21,290 nt of DNA from JAZDHV01 sp043810355 (GCA_043810355.1 JBDROB010000040.1:1-21290); one strand, 5' to 3'. Positions 1-6,760 are shown, counted from the first letter of the stretch. Made by a program: numbers and translations. The notes: generated by a model not told the origin, from the letters alone.

Positions 1-163
1 TAGTCAAATTGACTCTGATAGAAGCAGGAGTCAGGGCAGATCCATCAGTGTTGTTAGCCAATTTACCTTGATAACTGATCAAAGTAGGGACTTGAGGGGC
101 TGCATAAGCTAAGAAGCTAATCAAAATCATGCAGATTCCTAACAGTATTAATTTATTCTTCAA
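1..163 (-). CDS. Secreted/surface protein, N-terminal fragment cut by the window edge
   Basis: About 54 codons are visible; the rest lies beyond base 1. The frame opens with TTG at 163 (an internal ATG lies at 130) and reads a basic n-region (LKNK), a hydrophobic core (LILLGICMILISFLAYA) and an APQ cleavage-like site, so a Sec signal peptide is likely. The mature start reads VPTLISYQGKLANNTDGSAL. A 'YQGKL/YQGRL + gap + DG' opening is typical of large extracellular proteins in bacteria and archaea, but no domain can be assigned from this fragment. TTG is preferred because it supplies the positively charged n-region. The start overlaps the end of the upstream HTH gene by 11 bases, which suggests translational coupling and a regulator/secreted-protein operon. 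The exact start is uncertain. Confidence 0.6.
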   Translation of the reverse strand, partial: MKNKLILLGICMILISFLAYAAPQVPTLISYQGKLANNTDGSALTPASIRVNLT

Positions 164-344
164 TTTTTATCCCAATCTCTTTGATTATCTTGAGTGTTTT
201 TTCAGATTCAATCACTTTATTAAGGGCATTATTCAGAAATTTTGAGACAGCAGGCTGAGAAATCTTGAGCTTTTTAGCTATCTGATTCTGCAATAAACCA
301 GATTTTTTTAACTTTAGTACTTCAATCTCTTTTTTTGTTAGCAC
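153..344 (-). CDS. Small Tfx / sigma-r4-like HTH DNA-binding protein
   Basis: A 63-residue protein consisting almost only of a helix-turn-helix. LTKKEIEVLKLKKSG opens like sigma-region-4/LuxR-type HTH domains, followed by NQIAKKLKISQPAVSKF as helix-turn-recognition helix, then an extended C-terminal helix (NNALNKVIESEKTLKIIKE). This order matches the archaeal Tfx-like family of transcriptional regulators. The start is GTG at 344; the nearby ATG at 346 is out of frame and the frame is closed by a stop about 20 bases further upstream. An AT-rich TATA-like stretch lies at about 363-372, so the mRNA is probably leaderless. It overlaps the secreted-protein gene downstream, which it may regulate together with itself. 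Target is unknown. Confidence 0.75.
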   Translation of the reverse strand: MLTKKEIEVLKLKKSGLLQNQIAKKLKISQPAVSKFLNNALNKVIESEKTLKIIKEIGIKIEE

Positions 345-362
345 ATATATAACATAGATTAA

Positions 363-372
363 TTATATTTAT
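363..372 (-). promoter_or_regulatory. TATA-like box for the small HTH gene
   Basis: On the minus strand the bases read AATAAATATA, about 24 bp upstream of the GTG at 344, the usual distance for a leaderless archaeal transcript. The whole region is AT-rich, so this is tentative. Confidence 0.35.
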
Positions 373-504
373 TCTAATATTTATATAAATAATAAAAGTT
401 ATATTTAAATGTTTTGGAAATTAAGGTAAAGAATTTGAAATTTAATGGAAATGTTTCAGATGTGTCGTTAGCAGAAGTCAAATGGATCTAAAATGGAATT
501 GACT

Positions 505-516
505 GCAACATGTTGC
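505..516. repeat. Perfect 12-bp palindrome in the 345-580 intergenic gap
   Basis: GCAACATGTTGC is exactly self-complementary, and a second small inverted pair (CCTTA at 516-520, TAAGG at 529-533) follows. It lies about 65 bp past the stop codon of the large surface-protein gene and about 160 bp upstream of the HTH gene. The rest of the 236-bp gap shows AT-rich DNA only. It could be an operator or a transcript-end structure. Confidence 0.4.
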
Positions 517-580
517 CTTACAATTAGATAAGGTGTTCACTAGCCATATATTTAGCCCTATTTGAAGCAAAACAAGAGTT

Positions 581-3500
581 TTATTCAAAATACTTAGAAT
601 TGGTCAAGTTGTTGTCAGCAAACTTTATCACTCTTGTCACAGGTGCATACTGAGCCAGATTATTCGCATAGCCGATGTCAAATCCAAATGTGAACATCTG
701 GTTGTGGATTCCTTCTGTAATCACTTTAACTGTCCAAAGGGATGTCTGGTTGCATGAATAATCCTCAACAAACAATGAGTCAATATCTAATGATTGCCCA
801 TAAGTGTCATCGAGGCCAACAAATGTTCCATTATCAAGTATTATTTGAACAGAGCTGATGTTTCTTGATTTGTCAAACAAAGTCTGGTTTCCACAGGACA
901 ATGACAATGCCTCTAAATCATCTCTAACATCTCCATTATAATCATAAAGATTTGTGTAGGTTGTCTGGTTAATTGCGTATATAGTAAGGTTGGCAGTCCC
1001 GATTGTAGTGAATGAAACAGTCCATTCCCCTCCAACCATAGGATAGCTCTGGACATTGAGGATATTTATCTCTATCTCAAAGGTCTGGTTAGAGAGATGA
1101 GGAGTGACCCATTCAATAAGATCAATAAGATTATCATCATCATAATCATAGAATTCAATATAGAATTCATGCATATCTGTGATATCCATCCTATAAGTCT
1201 TTTCTGATGATGTCTCAATAGATGAAATGGATGTGTTATTTGATGTATTAAATGAATTATTGTTTGATGCATTGTTTGAATTATTATTGAGGTTTTCACT
1301 TTGTCCAATACTTATATTGTTATACCTGTTGTATTCAGACTCATTCACCCACCAGTAGACCTTGATTGCTTCTCTAGGTGCTACTATATTCAGTTCAGAA
1401 TATGTCAGAATGTTCTGATAAGGGATATTACTGCTGATTGTAATCCTTTTATCAGTTGCTGAGATGTTTGTCTCAGTTGCAAGCGGAGCATCTGTTATGT
1501 ATTCAATGGAATATTCGGTTGCATTATCAATGATTAAAAGCACTGTCTCATTTGAGGAAGATGAATTGACAGTTATATTTGTAAACAATGCCACATCCTG
1601 TACAACTCTTCCAGTTATTTCAGGGCTTGAAAAGAATTCAATTATCCTTGAAAGGATACCTTTCCCTTCAACTTCTCTTATGACCGAGCCTGTGATGAGA
1701 TTAGATTGTTCAAACTCATCAAGATTTTGTGATGTCTGGTTCCCTATCACAAGGATATTTTGCTCATCAATATCAAATTCCTGATCATCAACAATCTTCT
1801 TGACAGTTATGTTTCTTGCAAATGATGTTATATTGACTGTCAAATTCTCAATGCTCTCATTAAGGTTAATGCTCTTGATCCATCTGACAGGCTTGTTGAT
1901 CTCAGCATATATCTGGACAGTGCGCTCTGTCCTGTTCACTCTTCTGGCTTTGTCAATGACATTGATATAGGCCAAATTGCCAGAGACACTTTCAAGAGAA
2001 TCATTTGCAGTGAAAACAATATCATTTGTACCAACAAAATCATTGTCAGGTGTCAAAAACACTTCATTGTCAAGGATCAAGACTGCTATATTGTCAGGTG
2101 AAGTTGATGTGTAATACAAGGTTTGGTTATCAGGATCACTAAAATAATCATTGAGGTCAATTGTTGCTTCAGAGTTCTTTTCAATTGTTATATTAGGCAT
2201 CAACAGAGCTTCAGGAGGATGATTTGATATGTTCAATGAAATATTCTCAAGCACTTCTAATAAGACTTCATTGCTGAAAGCGCTTAAGTTAAGATCAGAT
2301 GCAATAAAAGAGATTGTCTCATTGCCAAACCAATTAATGTCAGGAGTCAGGGTGACAATATCATTATAAATAAACACTTCAATGTTTTCAGGGCCTGTTG
2401 CAAGATAGGTCAGATTATCATTATCTGGATCATAACTATATTCTGAAAAATTAATTGTTAGATTTGAGTTCATCCACCAACTCTGATCTGGAATAGTCAA
2501 GAATACTGGTGGCCTGTCGGCAAGCTCAAGCTCTTCTTCAGAATAAGTGTAAGTGAATTCTGTGATGTTCAGTATTGTATTGATAAGCTCAAACTCAAAT
2601 GTGATATTCTCCGTGATTCCAGTGAGGGAACAGGTCTCTTCACAGATATTCTCAAATTCAATTATTGTTAGAGGAATTATAGTAATATTTGTAACATTTT
2701 CTTCAGTGATATTTAATTCAGCTACAAAAATCGGCAACTCTGGGCTTGAAGCAGTCAGGTTTAGGTCAGATGCAATAAATGTTATTGACCTTTCACCTGT
2801 GAAATTATTGCCAGGAGTAAGTATAGCTAAATCATTTGAGATAAAAACACTGATATTGTCTGGACCAGTTGCAAGATAGGTCAGGCTGTCATTGTTTGGA
2901 TCACTGAAGAATGCAGAGAGGTTGATTGAATAATTACTGTTGGTCTGTATTGTGATATTATCAATAACTGAGAGCCAAACTGGAGCAAGGTTTTCAATTA
3001 TTTCCTCAGTAATGTTTTCTGTGATATTGGCAGTAATGTTTGCAGTAACATTTTCTTCAGTAATGTTATTCTCAGTGGCATTTAATCCAGTAATATTCAA
3101 TGATATGTTTTCAGTGATATTTGCTGATGCATTATGGGTAACATTAGCTGACACATTGATTGTTTGATTTAGAGTCTGGTTTGTTTCATTACTGGTTGTC
3201 TCATTAGTTGTATTATCAGTTGATACATCATCTGTTTCATTATCTAAGGCTGTCAATTCTTCTTCAATCTCATCAATTGTTGCTGTTGAGGATAGGCTGG
3301 TTGAATTGACTGATTCATTCAAAGATGTGTTTCTGACAACCAAACCTGTCAGTATTGAAATCCCTTCACCTTCTTTTTCAAGATTAGAACTATTGAACAC
3401 AAGATATCTTGTATTGTCAAAGATCAAATACACATTTGCATTTCCATCTCCAATGACTGAGCCAGATAATCTGAGTGATGTAGGATTGAATGCCAATGGA

Positions 3501-3727
3501 TGATTGTAAACCTGTGACTGGTTGAAACTAAGAGATACATTCTCAATATAACTTGGCTGGCCAAAGACAAAGAAACCAGTCATGCTTTGATTTAGAATGA
3601 ATAAGTTTGAGATTATCAGGACAAAGATTATTGCAATAAGATAAATCTCCATATTTCTATTTATAGCTATCACTTTGTTTTTTTGGATATTATCCATTTT
3701 GTCAATATTGTCTTTTAACTTATTCAT
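581..3727 (-). CDS. Large sequon-rich surface protein with three cadherin/Ig-like repeats
   Basis: A 1048-residue protein with a basic cytoplasmic N-terminus and one membrane segment at about residues 27-48 (MEIYLIAIIFVLIISNLFIL), so it is membrane-anchored or cleaved and otherwise extracellular. Residues 163-240 are a dense array of Asn-X-Ser/Thr sequons. Three homologous beta-sandwich repeats follow at about 246-337, 405-493 and 503-591, each with a DPxND/DPDN turn, YLATGPxNI and LTPxxxFxG, resembling cadherin-like/Ig domains. A second Asn/Ser-rich linker lies at 809-836. Then come an acidic calcium-loop-like DYDDDNLIDLIEW (861-873) and a C-terminal domain. Short TG-V motifs occur at 49, 126, 678 and 704. 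Four cysteines are visible, in two separated places. ATG at 3727 overlaps the stop of the upstream RHH gene by 8 bases. Probable role is an S-layer-like or adhesive cell-surface protein; binding partner unknown. Confidence 0.8.
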   Translation of the reverse strand: MNKLKDNIDKMDNIQKNKVIAINRNMEIYLIAIIFVLIISNLFILNQSMTGFFVFGQPSYIENVSLSFNQSQVYNHPLAFNPTSLRLSGSVIGDGNANVYLIFDNTRYLVFNSSNLEKEGEGISILTGLVVRNTSLNESVNSTSLSSTATIDEIEEELTALDNETDDVSTDNTTNETTSNETNQTLNQTINVSANVTHNASANITENISLNITGLNATENNITEENVTANITANITENITEEIIENLAPVWLSVIDNITIQTNSNYSINLSAFFSDPNNDSLTYLATGPDNISVFISNDLAILTPGNNFTGERSITFIASDLNLTASSPELPIFVAELNITEENVTNITIIPLTIIEFENICEETCSLTGITENITFEFELINTILNITEFTYTYSEEELELADRPPVFLTIPDQSWWMNSNLTINFSEYSYDPDNDNLTYLATGPENIEVFIYNDIVTLTPDINWFGNETISFIASDLNLSAFSNEVLLEVLENISLNISNHPPEALLMPNITIEKNSEATIDLNDYFSDPDNQTLYYTSTSPDNIAVLILDNEVFLTPDNDFVGTNDIVFTANDSLESVSGNLAYINVIDKARRVNRTERTVQIYAEINKPVRWIKSINLNESIENLTVNITSFARNITVKKIVDDQEFDIDEQNILVIGNQTSQNLDEFEQSNLITGSVIREVEGKGILSRIIEFFSSPEITGRVVQDVALFTNITVNSSSSNETVLLIIDNATEYSIEYITDAPLATETNISATDKRITISSNIPYQNILTYSELNIVAPREAIKVYWWVNESEYNRYNNISIGQSENLNNNSNNASNNNSFNTSNNTSISSIETSSEKTYRMDITDMHEFYIEFYDYDDDNLIDLIEWVTPHLSNQTFEIEINILNVQSYPMVGGEWTVSFTTIGTANLTIYAINQTTYTNLYDYNGDVRDDLEALSLSCGNQTLFDKSRNISSVQIILDNGTFVGLDDTYGQSLDIDSLFVEDYSCNQTSLWTVKVITEGIHNQMFTFGFDIGYANNLAQYAPVTRVIKFADNNLTNSKYFE
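3008..3181 (-). repeat. Sequon-coding low-complexity repeat with roughly 12-nt period
   Basis: This segment encodes residues 183-240 of the surface protein. Sequon asparagines fall at 183, 187, 191, 195, 199, 203, 207 and 211 (every 4 residues), then 216, 221, 226, 230, 234 and 238. At DNA level this shows as repeated AATGTT/GTAACATT-like words. It looks like expansion of a four-codon unit. Confidence 0.7.
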
Positions 3728-3866
3728 TATCTTCTTTATTCTCCATTCTCCTTTTTATGAGATATTCAAAACCATGAGACCTATTGGCAAATACCTTATC
3801 AGAGATTCTTTTGTCTAGCCAATTCAGAAGATCATTGTCAATAGTTACAGTGATTCGTTCTTTCAT
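3720..3866 (-). CDS. Ribbon-helix-helix (CopG/Arc-type) DNA-binding protein, copy 2
   Basis: A 48-residue protein that reads MKERITVTIDNDLLNWLDKR, then ISDKVFANRSHGFEYLIKRR and a charged tail ending KEDNE. The RITVTID beta strand followed by two helices is the ribbon-helix-helix fold, which binds DNA as a dimer with the strand in the major groove. Its ATG (3866) overlaps the TGA of copy 1 as ATGA, and its own stop overlaps the start of the surface-protein gene by 8 bases, so the three genes should be co-transcribed and translationally coupled. It is nearly identical to copy 1 except for I/L, N-D/K-E, D/E and the tail. Likely an autoregulator of this operon, by analogy with other RHH families. 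Confidence 0.8.
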   Translation of the reverse strand: MKERITVTIDNDLLNWLDKRISDKVFANRSHGFEYLIKRRMENKEDNE

Positions 3867-4000
3867 CTAGACTCCTCAATCTTTCTTCTTATCAGAAATT
3901 CAAAGCCATGAGACCTATTGGCAAATACCTTTTCAGAGATTCTTTTATCTAGCCAATTCAGAAGTTCTTTATCTAAAGTTACAGTAATTCTTTCTTTCAT
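3863..4000 (-). CDS. Ribbon-helix-helix (CopG/Arc-type) DNA-binding protein, copy 1
   Basis: A 45-residue protein, MKERITVTLDKELLNWLDKR then ISEKVFANRSHGFEFLIRRK and IEESR. It has the same ribbon-helix-helix layout as copy 2: strand residues 4-9, helix 1 about 10-21, helix 2 about 28-42. It is the first gene of the RHH1-RHH2-surface-protein unit. A TATA-like box about 30 bp upstream and no clear ribosome binding site suggest a leaderless transcript. The two copies arose by tandem duplication: long DNA stretches, for example around 3766-3833 and 3900-3967, differ at only a few positions. They could form homo- or heterodimers on the inverted repeat upstream. Confidence 0.8.
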   Translation of the reverse strand: MKERITVTLDKELLNWLDKRISEKVFANRSHGFEFLIRRKIEESR

Positions 4001-4004
4001 ATAC

Positions 4005-4051
4005 TACATACTTTTACATATATTTACTTATATATGATTACTTAGTATGTA
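4005..4051 (-). promoter_or_regulatory. Promoter and likely RHH operator (inverted repeat flanking TATA box)
   Basis: TACATACT (4005-4012) and AGTATGTA (4044-4051) are exact reverse complements separated by 31 bp. Between them, on the minus strand, is TATATAAGT (4026-4034), a TATA box about 30 bp from the RHH1 start. A repressor bound to the two arms would cover both the TATA box and the start site. RHH proteins commonly bind short inverted repeats at their own promoters; assignment to these RHH proteins is inference. Confidence 0.55.
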
Positions 4052-4096
4052 TCACTATTTAAATGTTGCTGAAAATCAGAGCAAATTCTAGAAAAT

Positions 4097-4104
4097 CTTA
4101 AATA
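4097..4104 (+). promoter_or_regulatory. TATA-like box for serS
   Basis: CTTAAATA lies about 30 bp upstream of the serS ATG at 4132, the spacing expected for a leaderless archaeal mRNA. No Shine-Dalgarno-like motif precedes the ATG. Confidence 0.4.
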
Positions 4105-4131
4105 GGAACCTTGAATTAAAAAAAATATATA

Positions 4132-5409
4132 ATGCTAGATATCAAATTTGTAAGGGAAAATGCAGATTTAGTAAAGAAAAACAACAAGAAAAAGTTCCAA
4201 GACGATAAGATCATTCTTGTTGACAAAGTCATTGAAAAAGACCAGAAATATAGGGATCTGTTAAAGAAATCAGAAGACTTAAGGCATAAAAGAAATCAGA
4301 TCTCAATGGATATCAACAAGTTCAAGAAGGAGAACAAGCCAGTGAAGACACTATTAAAAGATGCAAAAGAGATTCCTGAGAAAATAAAAGAGATTGAAGA
4401 AAAAAGCAATAAACTAAGAATAGAAATACGAGAAATCCTTTATCAGATACCAAACATAATCCATGAATCAGTGCCAATAGGCAAGAGTGACAAAGAGAAT
4501 GTTGAGAAAGAAATAATAGGAAAGCCAAAAAAATTCAAATTTGAGATAAAAAGCCATGTAGAGATAGCTGAAGAACTTGGATTAGTGGATTTTGAGTCTT
4601 CAGCAAACACTTCTGGAAAAGGATTTTATTTTTTAAAAGGAGATCTGGCATTATTAAATATGGCATTAATAAATTTTGCAAGAGATTATATGGTCAAGCA
4701 AGGATATCTATATGTAGAGCCGCCATTGATGATAAGGGAGAATGTTCTGACAGGAGTATATTCAAAGGCTGAGATAGATGAGATGTCCTATAAGATAGAA
4801 GGAGAAGACCTATTCTTGATAGCAACAAGCGAACATCCACTAATTGGACAATATATTGGCAAAACCTTAGAAATAGGGAATCTGCCTATCAAATTGACAG
4901 GATATTCAATGTGCTTCAGAAAAGAAGTTGGAGCGCATGGTGTTGATGAAAGAGGATTATACAGGACACACCAATTCAACAAGCAAGAGATGATAGTCAT
5001 ATGCAAACCAGAAGAGTCTTACAAATTCTATGATGAGATGCTAGGTCATTCAAAAAAAATATTCAAGCAATTAGAGATTCCAATAAGAGTGTTTGAATGC
5101 TGCTCTGGAGATCTAGCAGACCTAAAGACAAAATCAGCAGACCTTGAAGCATGGTCTCCTAGAAGAAATGAATATTTTGAAATCTGCTCTTGCTCAAACC
5201 TGACTGATGCACAGTCAAGAAGATTAAACATGAAAGTAAGTGATGGCAAAGAAAAATTCTTTCCACACACATTGAACAATACAGTCATAGCAACATCAAG
5301 AGCACTTGTAGCAATACTTGAAAATAACCAGAATGAAGATGGGACAGTTGATATTCCTAAAGTTTTAGTACCTTATATGAATGGTGTCAAGAAATTAGAG
5401 AAAAAATAA
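4132..5409 (+). CDS. serS: Seryl-tRNA synthetase
   Basis: A cytoplasmic class II aminoacyl-tRNA synthetase that charges tRNA-Ser (and tRNA-Sec where present). The 425-residue length is normal for the common (non-methanogen) type. Residues 1-108 form the N-terminal domain with the long charged antiparallel coiled coil that contacts the tRNA long arm. The catalytic domain shows TSEHPL (232-237, the TxE serine-binding loop), motif 2 around CFRKEVGAHGVDERGLYRTH (261-280) with its ATP-contacting arginines, QFNKQEM, SADLEAW (335-341) and motif 3 with NNTVIATSRALVAILENNQ (382-400) followed by IPKVLVPY. All key elements are present. It ends 3 bp from the convergent Sua5-type gene. Promoter is separate from the divergent RHH operon. 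Confidence 0.97.
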   Translation: MLDIKFVRENADLVKKNNKKKFQDDKIILVDKVIEKDQKYRDLLKKSEDLRHKRNQISMDINKFKKENKPVKTLLKDAKEIPEKIKEIEEKSNKLRIEIREILYQIPNIIHESVPIGKSDKENVEKEIIGKPKKFKFEIKSHVEIAEELGLVDFESSANTSGKGFYFLKGDLALLNMALINFARDYMVKQGYLYVEPPLMIRENVLTGVYSKAEIDEMSYKIEGEDLFLIATSEHPLIGQYIGKTLEIGNLPIKLTGYSMCFRKEVGAHGVDERGLYRTHQFNKQEMIVICKPEESYKFYDEMLGHSKKIFKQLEIPIRVFECCSGDLADLKTKSADLEAWSPRRNEYFEICSCSNLTDAQSRRLNMKVSDGKEKFFPHTLNNTVIATSRALVAILENNQNEDGTVDIPKVLVPYMNGVKKLEKK

Positions 5410-5412
5410 ACA

Positions 5413-5988
5413 CTATCTTTCTTTTATTTTCACACTTTTTTTATCCAAGAAGACAATTTTAGAAGGCCTTCCTTTTTTCTCACCCTCATAGATGATAAAT
5501 TCAACATCTCCTCTTATCTCTGGATCAAGGTCATCAAGAGATGTCATGAAATCCTTGTCAACCTTATTAGCAGATGTTGTCACAATAGGAATTTTTGCAA
5601 TCCTAGAAACATCCTTGATCCAATGATCAGGTATCCTTATGCCAATTGAATCAAGCCCTGGATTCACTTCTTTTGAGACTATTTCTTTGCTTTTTAATTT
5701 GCATATTAATGTGTAAGGCCCTGGTAGTTTATTGATCCATTGACTTTCTGTCTTATCCTTGCATTTTGTGTTTTCAATAATCCATTCTTTTGAAGGAGCT
5801 ATTACAGAGAAAGGTGTTTTTGGCCTACCTTTGATCTCTCTAATCTTTTTTACTGATTCTGCATTAAGTGCATTGCATCCAAGTCCATAAATTGTATCAG
5901 TAGGATAAATAAAGATAGAGCCATGCCTAATCTTGTCGATCAATTCTTCTTTTCTAAGATTAAATTCTTCTTTTGTGATGACTTGCAT
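5413..5988 (-). CDS. L-threonylcarbamoyladenylate synthase (Sua5/YrdC/YciO domain)
   Basis: 191 residues covering the YrdC-type domain only, without the C-terminal Sua5 domain. This enzyme makes threonylcarbamoyl-AMP from threonine, bicarbonate and ATP, the first step of the t6A modification at position 37 of ANN-decoding tRNAs. Visible motifs: IFIYPTDTIYGLGCNA near the N-terminus, KIREIKGRPKTPFSVIAP (the conserved KxR...P nucleotide/threonylcarbamate site), GPYTLI, GIRIPDH and VTTSANKVDKDF, ending GRPSKIVFL, which is the usual strand near the domain end. ATG at 5988 is chosen because an upstream ATG is out of frame and a TATA-like TTTTTAAA lies about 28 bp upstream. Neighbouring serS also concerns tRNA, but the two are convergent and not an operon. 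Confidence 0.92.
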   Translation of the reverse strand: MQVITKEEFNLRKEELIDKIRHGSIFIYPTDTIYGLGCNALNAESVKKIREIKGRPKTPFSVIAPSKEWIIENTKCKDKTESQWINKLPGPYTLICKLKSKEIVSKEVNPGLDSIGIRIPDHWIKDVSRIAKIPIVTTSANKVDKDFMTSLDDLDPEIRGDVEFIIYEGEKKGRPSKIVFLDKKSVKIKER

Positions 5989-6096
5989 GCCATAGATTGG
6001 GGTAAAACGATTTGTTTAAAAAGGTTTTGTTTATAATATTTATAAATTCAAGAATATCGTAACAATTAGAATGTAAATAGATAAAAGAAAAAAAAT

Positions 6097-6237
6097 TCAA
6101 GAAAAAGATTCCCTTTTGAAATTCCTTTTCCTGATTCGTTGCTGCCAATGGAATTCATCCAAGAAATCAATCTTTTGCTTGTAAGAATCCCATTCAATAT
6201 ATCCTTGTTTAAAAAAGTTAAATGCGAATTTAATCAC
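6097..6237 (-). CDS. Possible 46-residue ORF
   Basis: From GTG at 6237 the frame reads VIKFAFNFFKQGYIEWDSYK then a basic tail (QQRIRKRNFKRESFS). A TTG at 6243 is an alternative start; the frame is open further upstream but has no ATG. GGAGGTGAT just at the start would be a perfect Shine-Dalgarno, but no ATG/GTG/TTG follows it at proper distance in this frame, which weakens the call. The mixed aromatic/charged composition looks more protein-like than random AT-rich DNA. No family recognised. Confidence 0.3.
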   Translation of the reverse strand: MIKFAFNFFKQGYIEWDSYKQKIDFLDEFHWQQRIRKRNFKRESFS

Positions 6238-6304
6238 CTCCAAAACGTCCCCAAGGCCCTTGTTTTCCTTTAATAAAATTGTTCTCCTTCTTGTTCTCCT
6301 TCAA
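6230..6304 (-). CDS. Possible 24-residue peptide ending QGPWGRFGGD
   Basis: From TTG at 6304 (preceded by GGAG a few bases upstream) the frame reads a Lys/Asn/Glu stretch then KGKQGPWGRFGGD and a stop. The Gly/Trp/Arg-rich end is very unlike random AT-rich sequence, and the bases GGAGGTGAT that encode the last residues are a strong ribosome binding motif. It may be a small peptide or a translated leader. Very short, so tentative. Confidence 0.25.
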   Translation of the reverse strand: MKENKKENNFIKGKQGPWGRFGGD

Positions 6305-6340
6305 TTTTCTCCTTCTTCATCTTATTTATCATACAAATTC

Positions 6341-6457
6341 TCAAATCATGTCACAGGCAAGATAGCCTTTCATAAAACCGAGTTCATCAGGATTCAATGA
6401 TGAATCATCTTCAAATCTCTCTAATCCAAATTCTGTATATATGTCTGCTTCATCCAT
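6341..6457 (-). CDS. Small acidic protein (38 aa)
   Basis: Reads MDEADIYTEFGLERFEDDSS then LNPDELGFMKGYLACDMI. The ATG abuts the stop codon of the gene upstream (TAG then ATG), with GAGGTGAT 5-6 bases before it as a clear ribosome binding site, so translational coupling is likely. The 'D/E-E-x-G-F-M-x-G-Y-L' pattern recurs in tiny archaeal proteins as I recall, but I cannot assign a named family. It has no membrane segment; one Cys near the C-terminus. It is likely a real small gene because of its strong RBS, coupling and non-random composition. Function unknown. Confidence 0.55.
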   Translation of the reverse strand: MDEADIYTEFGLERFEDDSSLNPDELGFMKGYLACDMI

Positions 6458-6589
6458 CTATATCACCTCTTTTGCCATAATCCTTTGATTTGGGTATATA
6501 TTTCCCAAAACAGTCAGATTCCTTATCTGCTCAAAGAGCAGATTCTGGATACTTTCCATGTTTTTCACATTGTTTATTGTCAGTTCCAT
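6458..6589 (-). CDS. Small protein (43 aa), first gene of a mini-operon
   Basis: Reads MELTINNVKNMESIQNLLFE then QIRNLTVLGNIYPNQRIMAKEVI. A TATA-like TATATAAAG lies at about 6622-6630 on the minus strand, some 35 bp upstream, fitting a near-leaderless transcript. Its last codons double as the ribosome binding site of the next small gene. The sequence predicts mostly helix with a short polar end. No family recognised; it could be a small regulator or toxin/antitoxin-like peptide, but nothing shows this directly. Confidence 0.5.
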   Translation of the reverse strand: MELTINNVKNMESIQNLLFEQIRNLTVLGNIYPNQRIMAKEVI

Positions 6590-6644
6590 TTTTAATCACA
6601 AAATAAAGTAAGAATTAAGTCCTTTATATACTTCACAGCAGAAT

Positions 6645-6737
6645 GTCCAGTGTCCAGTGCTTAAAGTGTAATCTTTAAGCACTGGATAATGGATGAAGGA
6701 ACGAGTGAAATGAGTGACACCATCCAGTGTCCAGTGG
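6645..6737. repeat. Intergenic element with two mutually exclusive hairpins
   Basis: TCCAGTGCTTAAAG (6653-6666) and CTTTAAGCACTGGA (6673-6686) form a perfect 14-bp stem with a 6-nt loop. The 3' arm can instead pair with CATCCAGTGTCCAGTG (6721-6736): CACTGG pairs with CCAGTG and GGATG with CATCC, separated by a nearly pairable 5-nt stretch. The direct repeat GTCCAGTGTCCAGTG-like occurs at both ends. The element lies between the divergent promoters of the small-gene operon and the acetyltransferase, so it is probably outside both transcripts. It looks like a short dispersed repeat or a DNA-level regulatory site. Confidence 0.65.
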
Positions 6738-6760
6738 TCTTTTTCACATTGTATAAGATA

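Noticed and set aside
1464..3503. Plus-strand frames of 65-108 codons opposite the surface-protein gene
   Set aside because: They mirror the repeated Asn/Thr codons of the real gene on the other strand, giving Val/Ile/Ser-rich nonsense without start signals.
5960..6148. 62-residue minus-strand frame starting MAATNQEKEF
   Set aside because: It overlaps the Sua5-type gene and promoter, contains a TATA-rich part, and its sequence is dominated by AT-rich codons (Phe/Asn/Ile) with no RBS. Treated as a chance frame.
6561..6752. 13-bp direct repeat TTTTTCACATTGT at 6561-6573 and 6740-6752 as mobile-element target duplication
   Set aside because: The enclosed DNA has no transposase and no matching inverted ends, and contains the start of a small gene. 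Chance or duplicated regulatory sequence is more likely.
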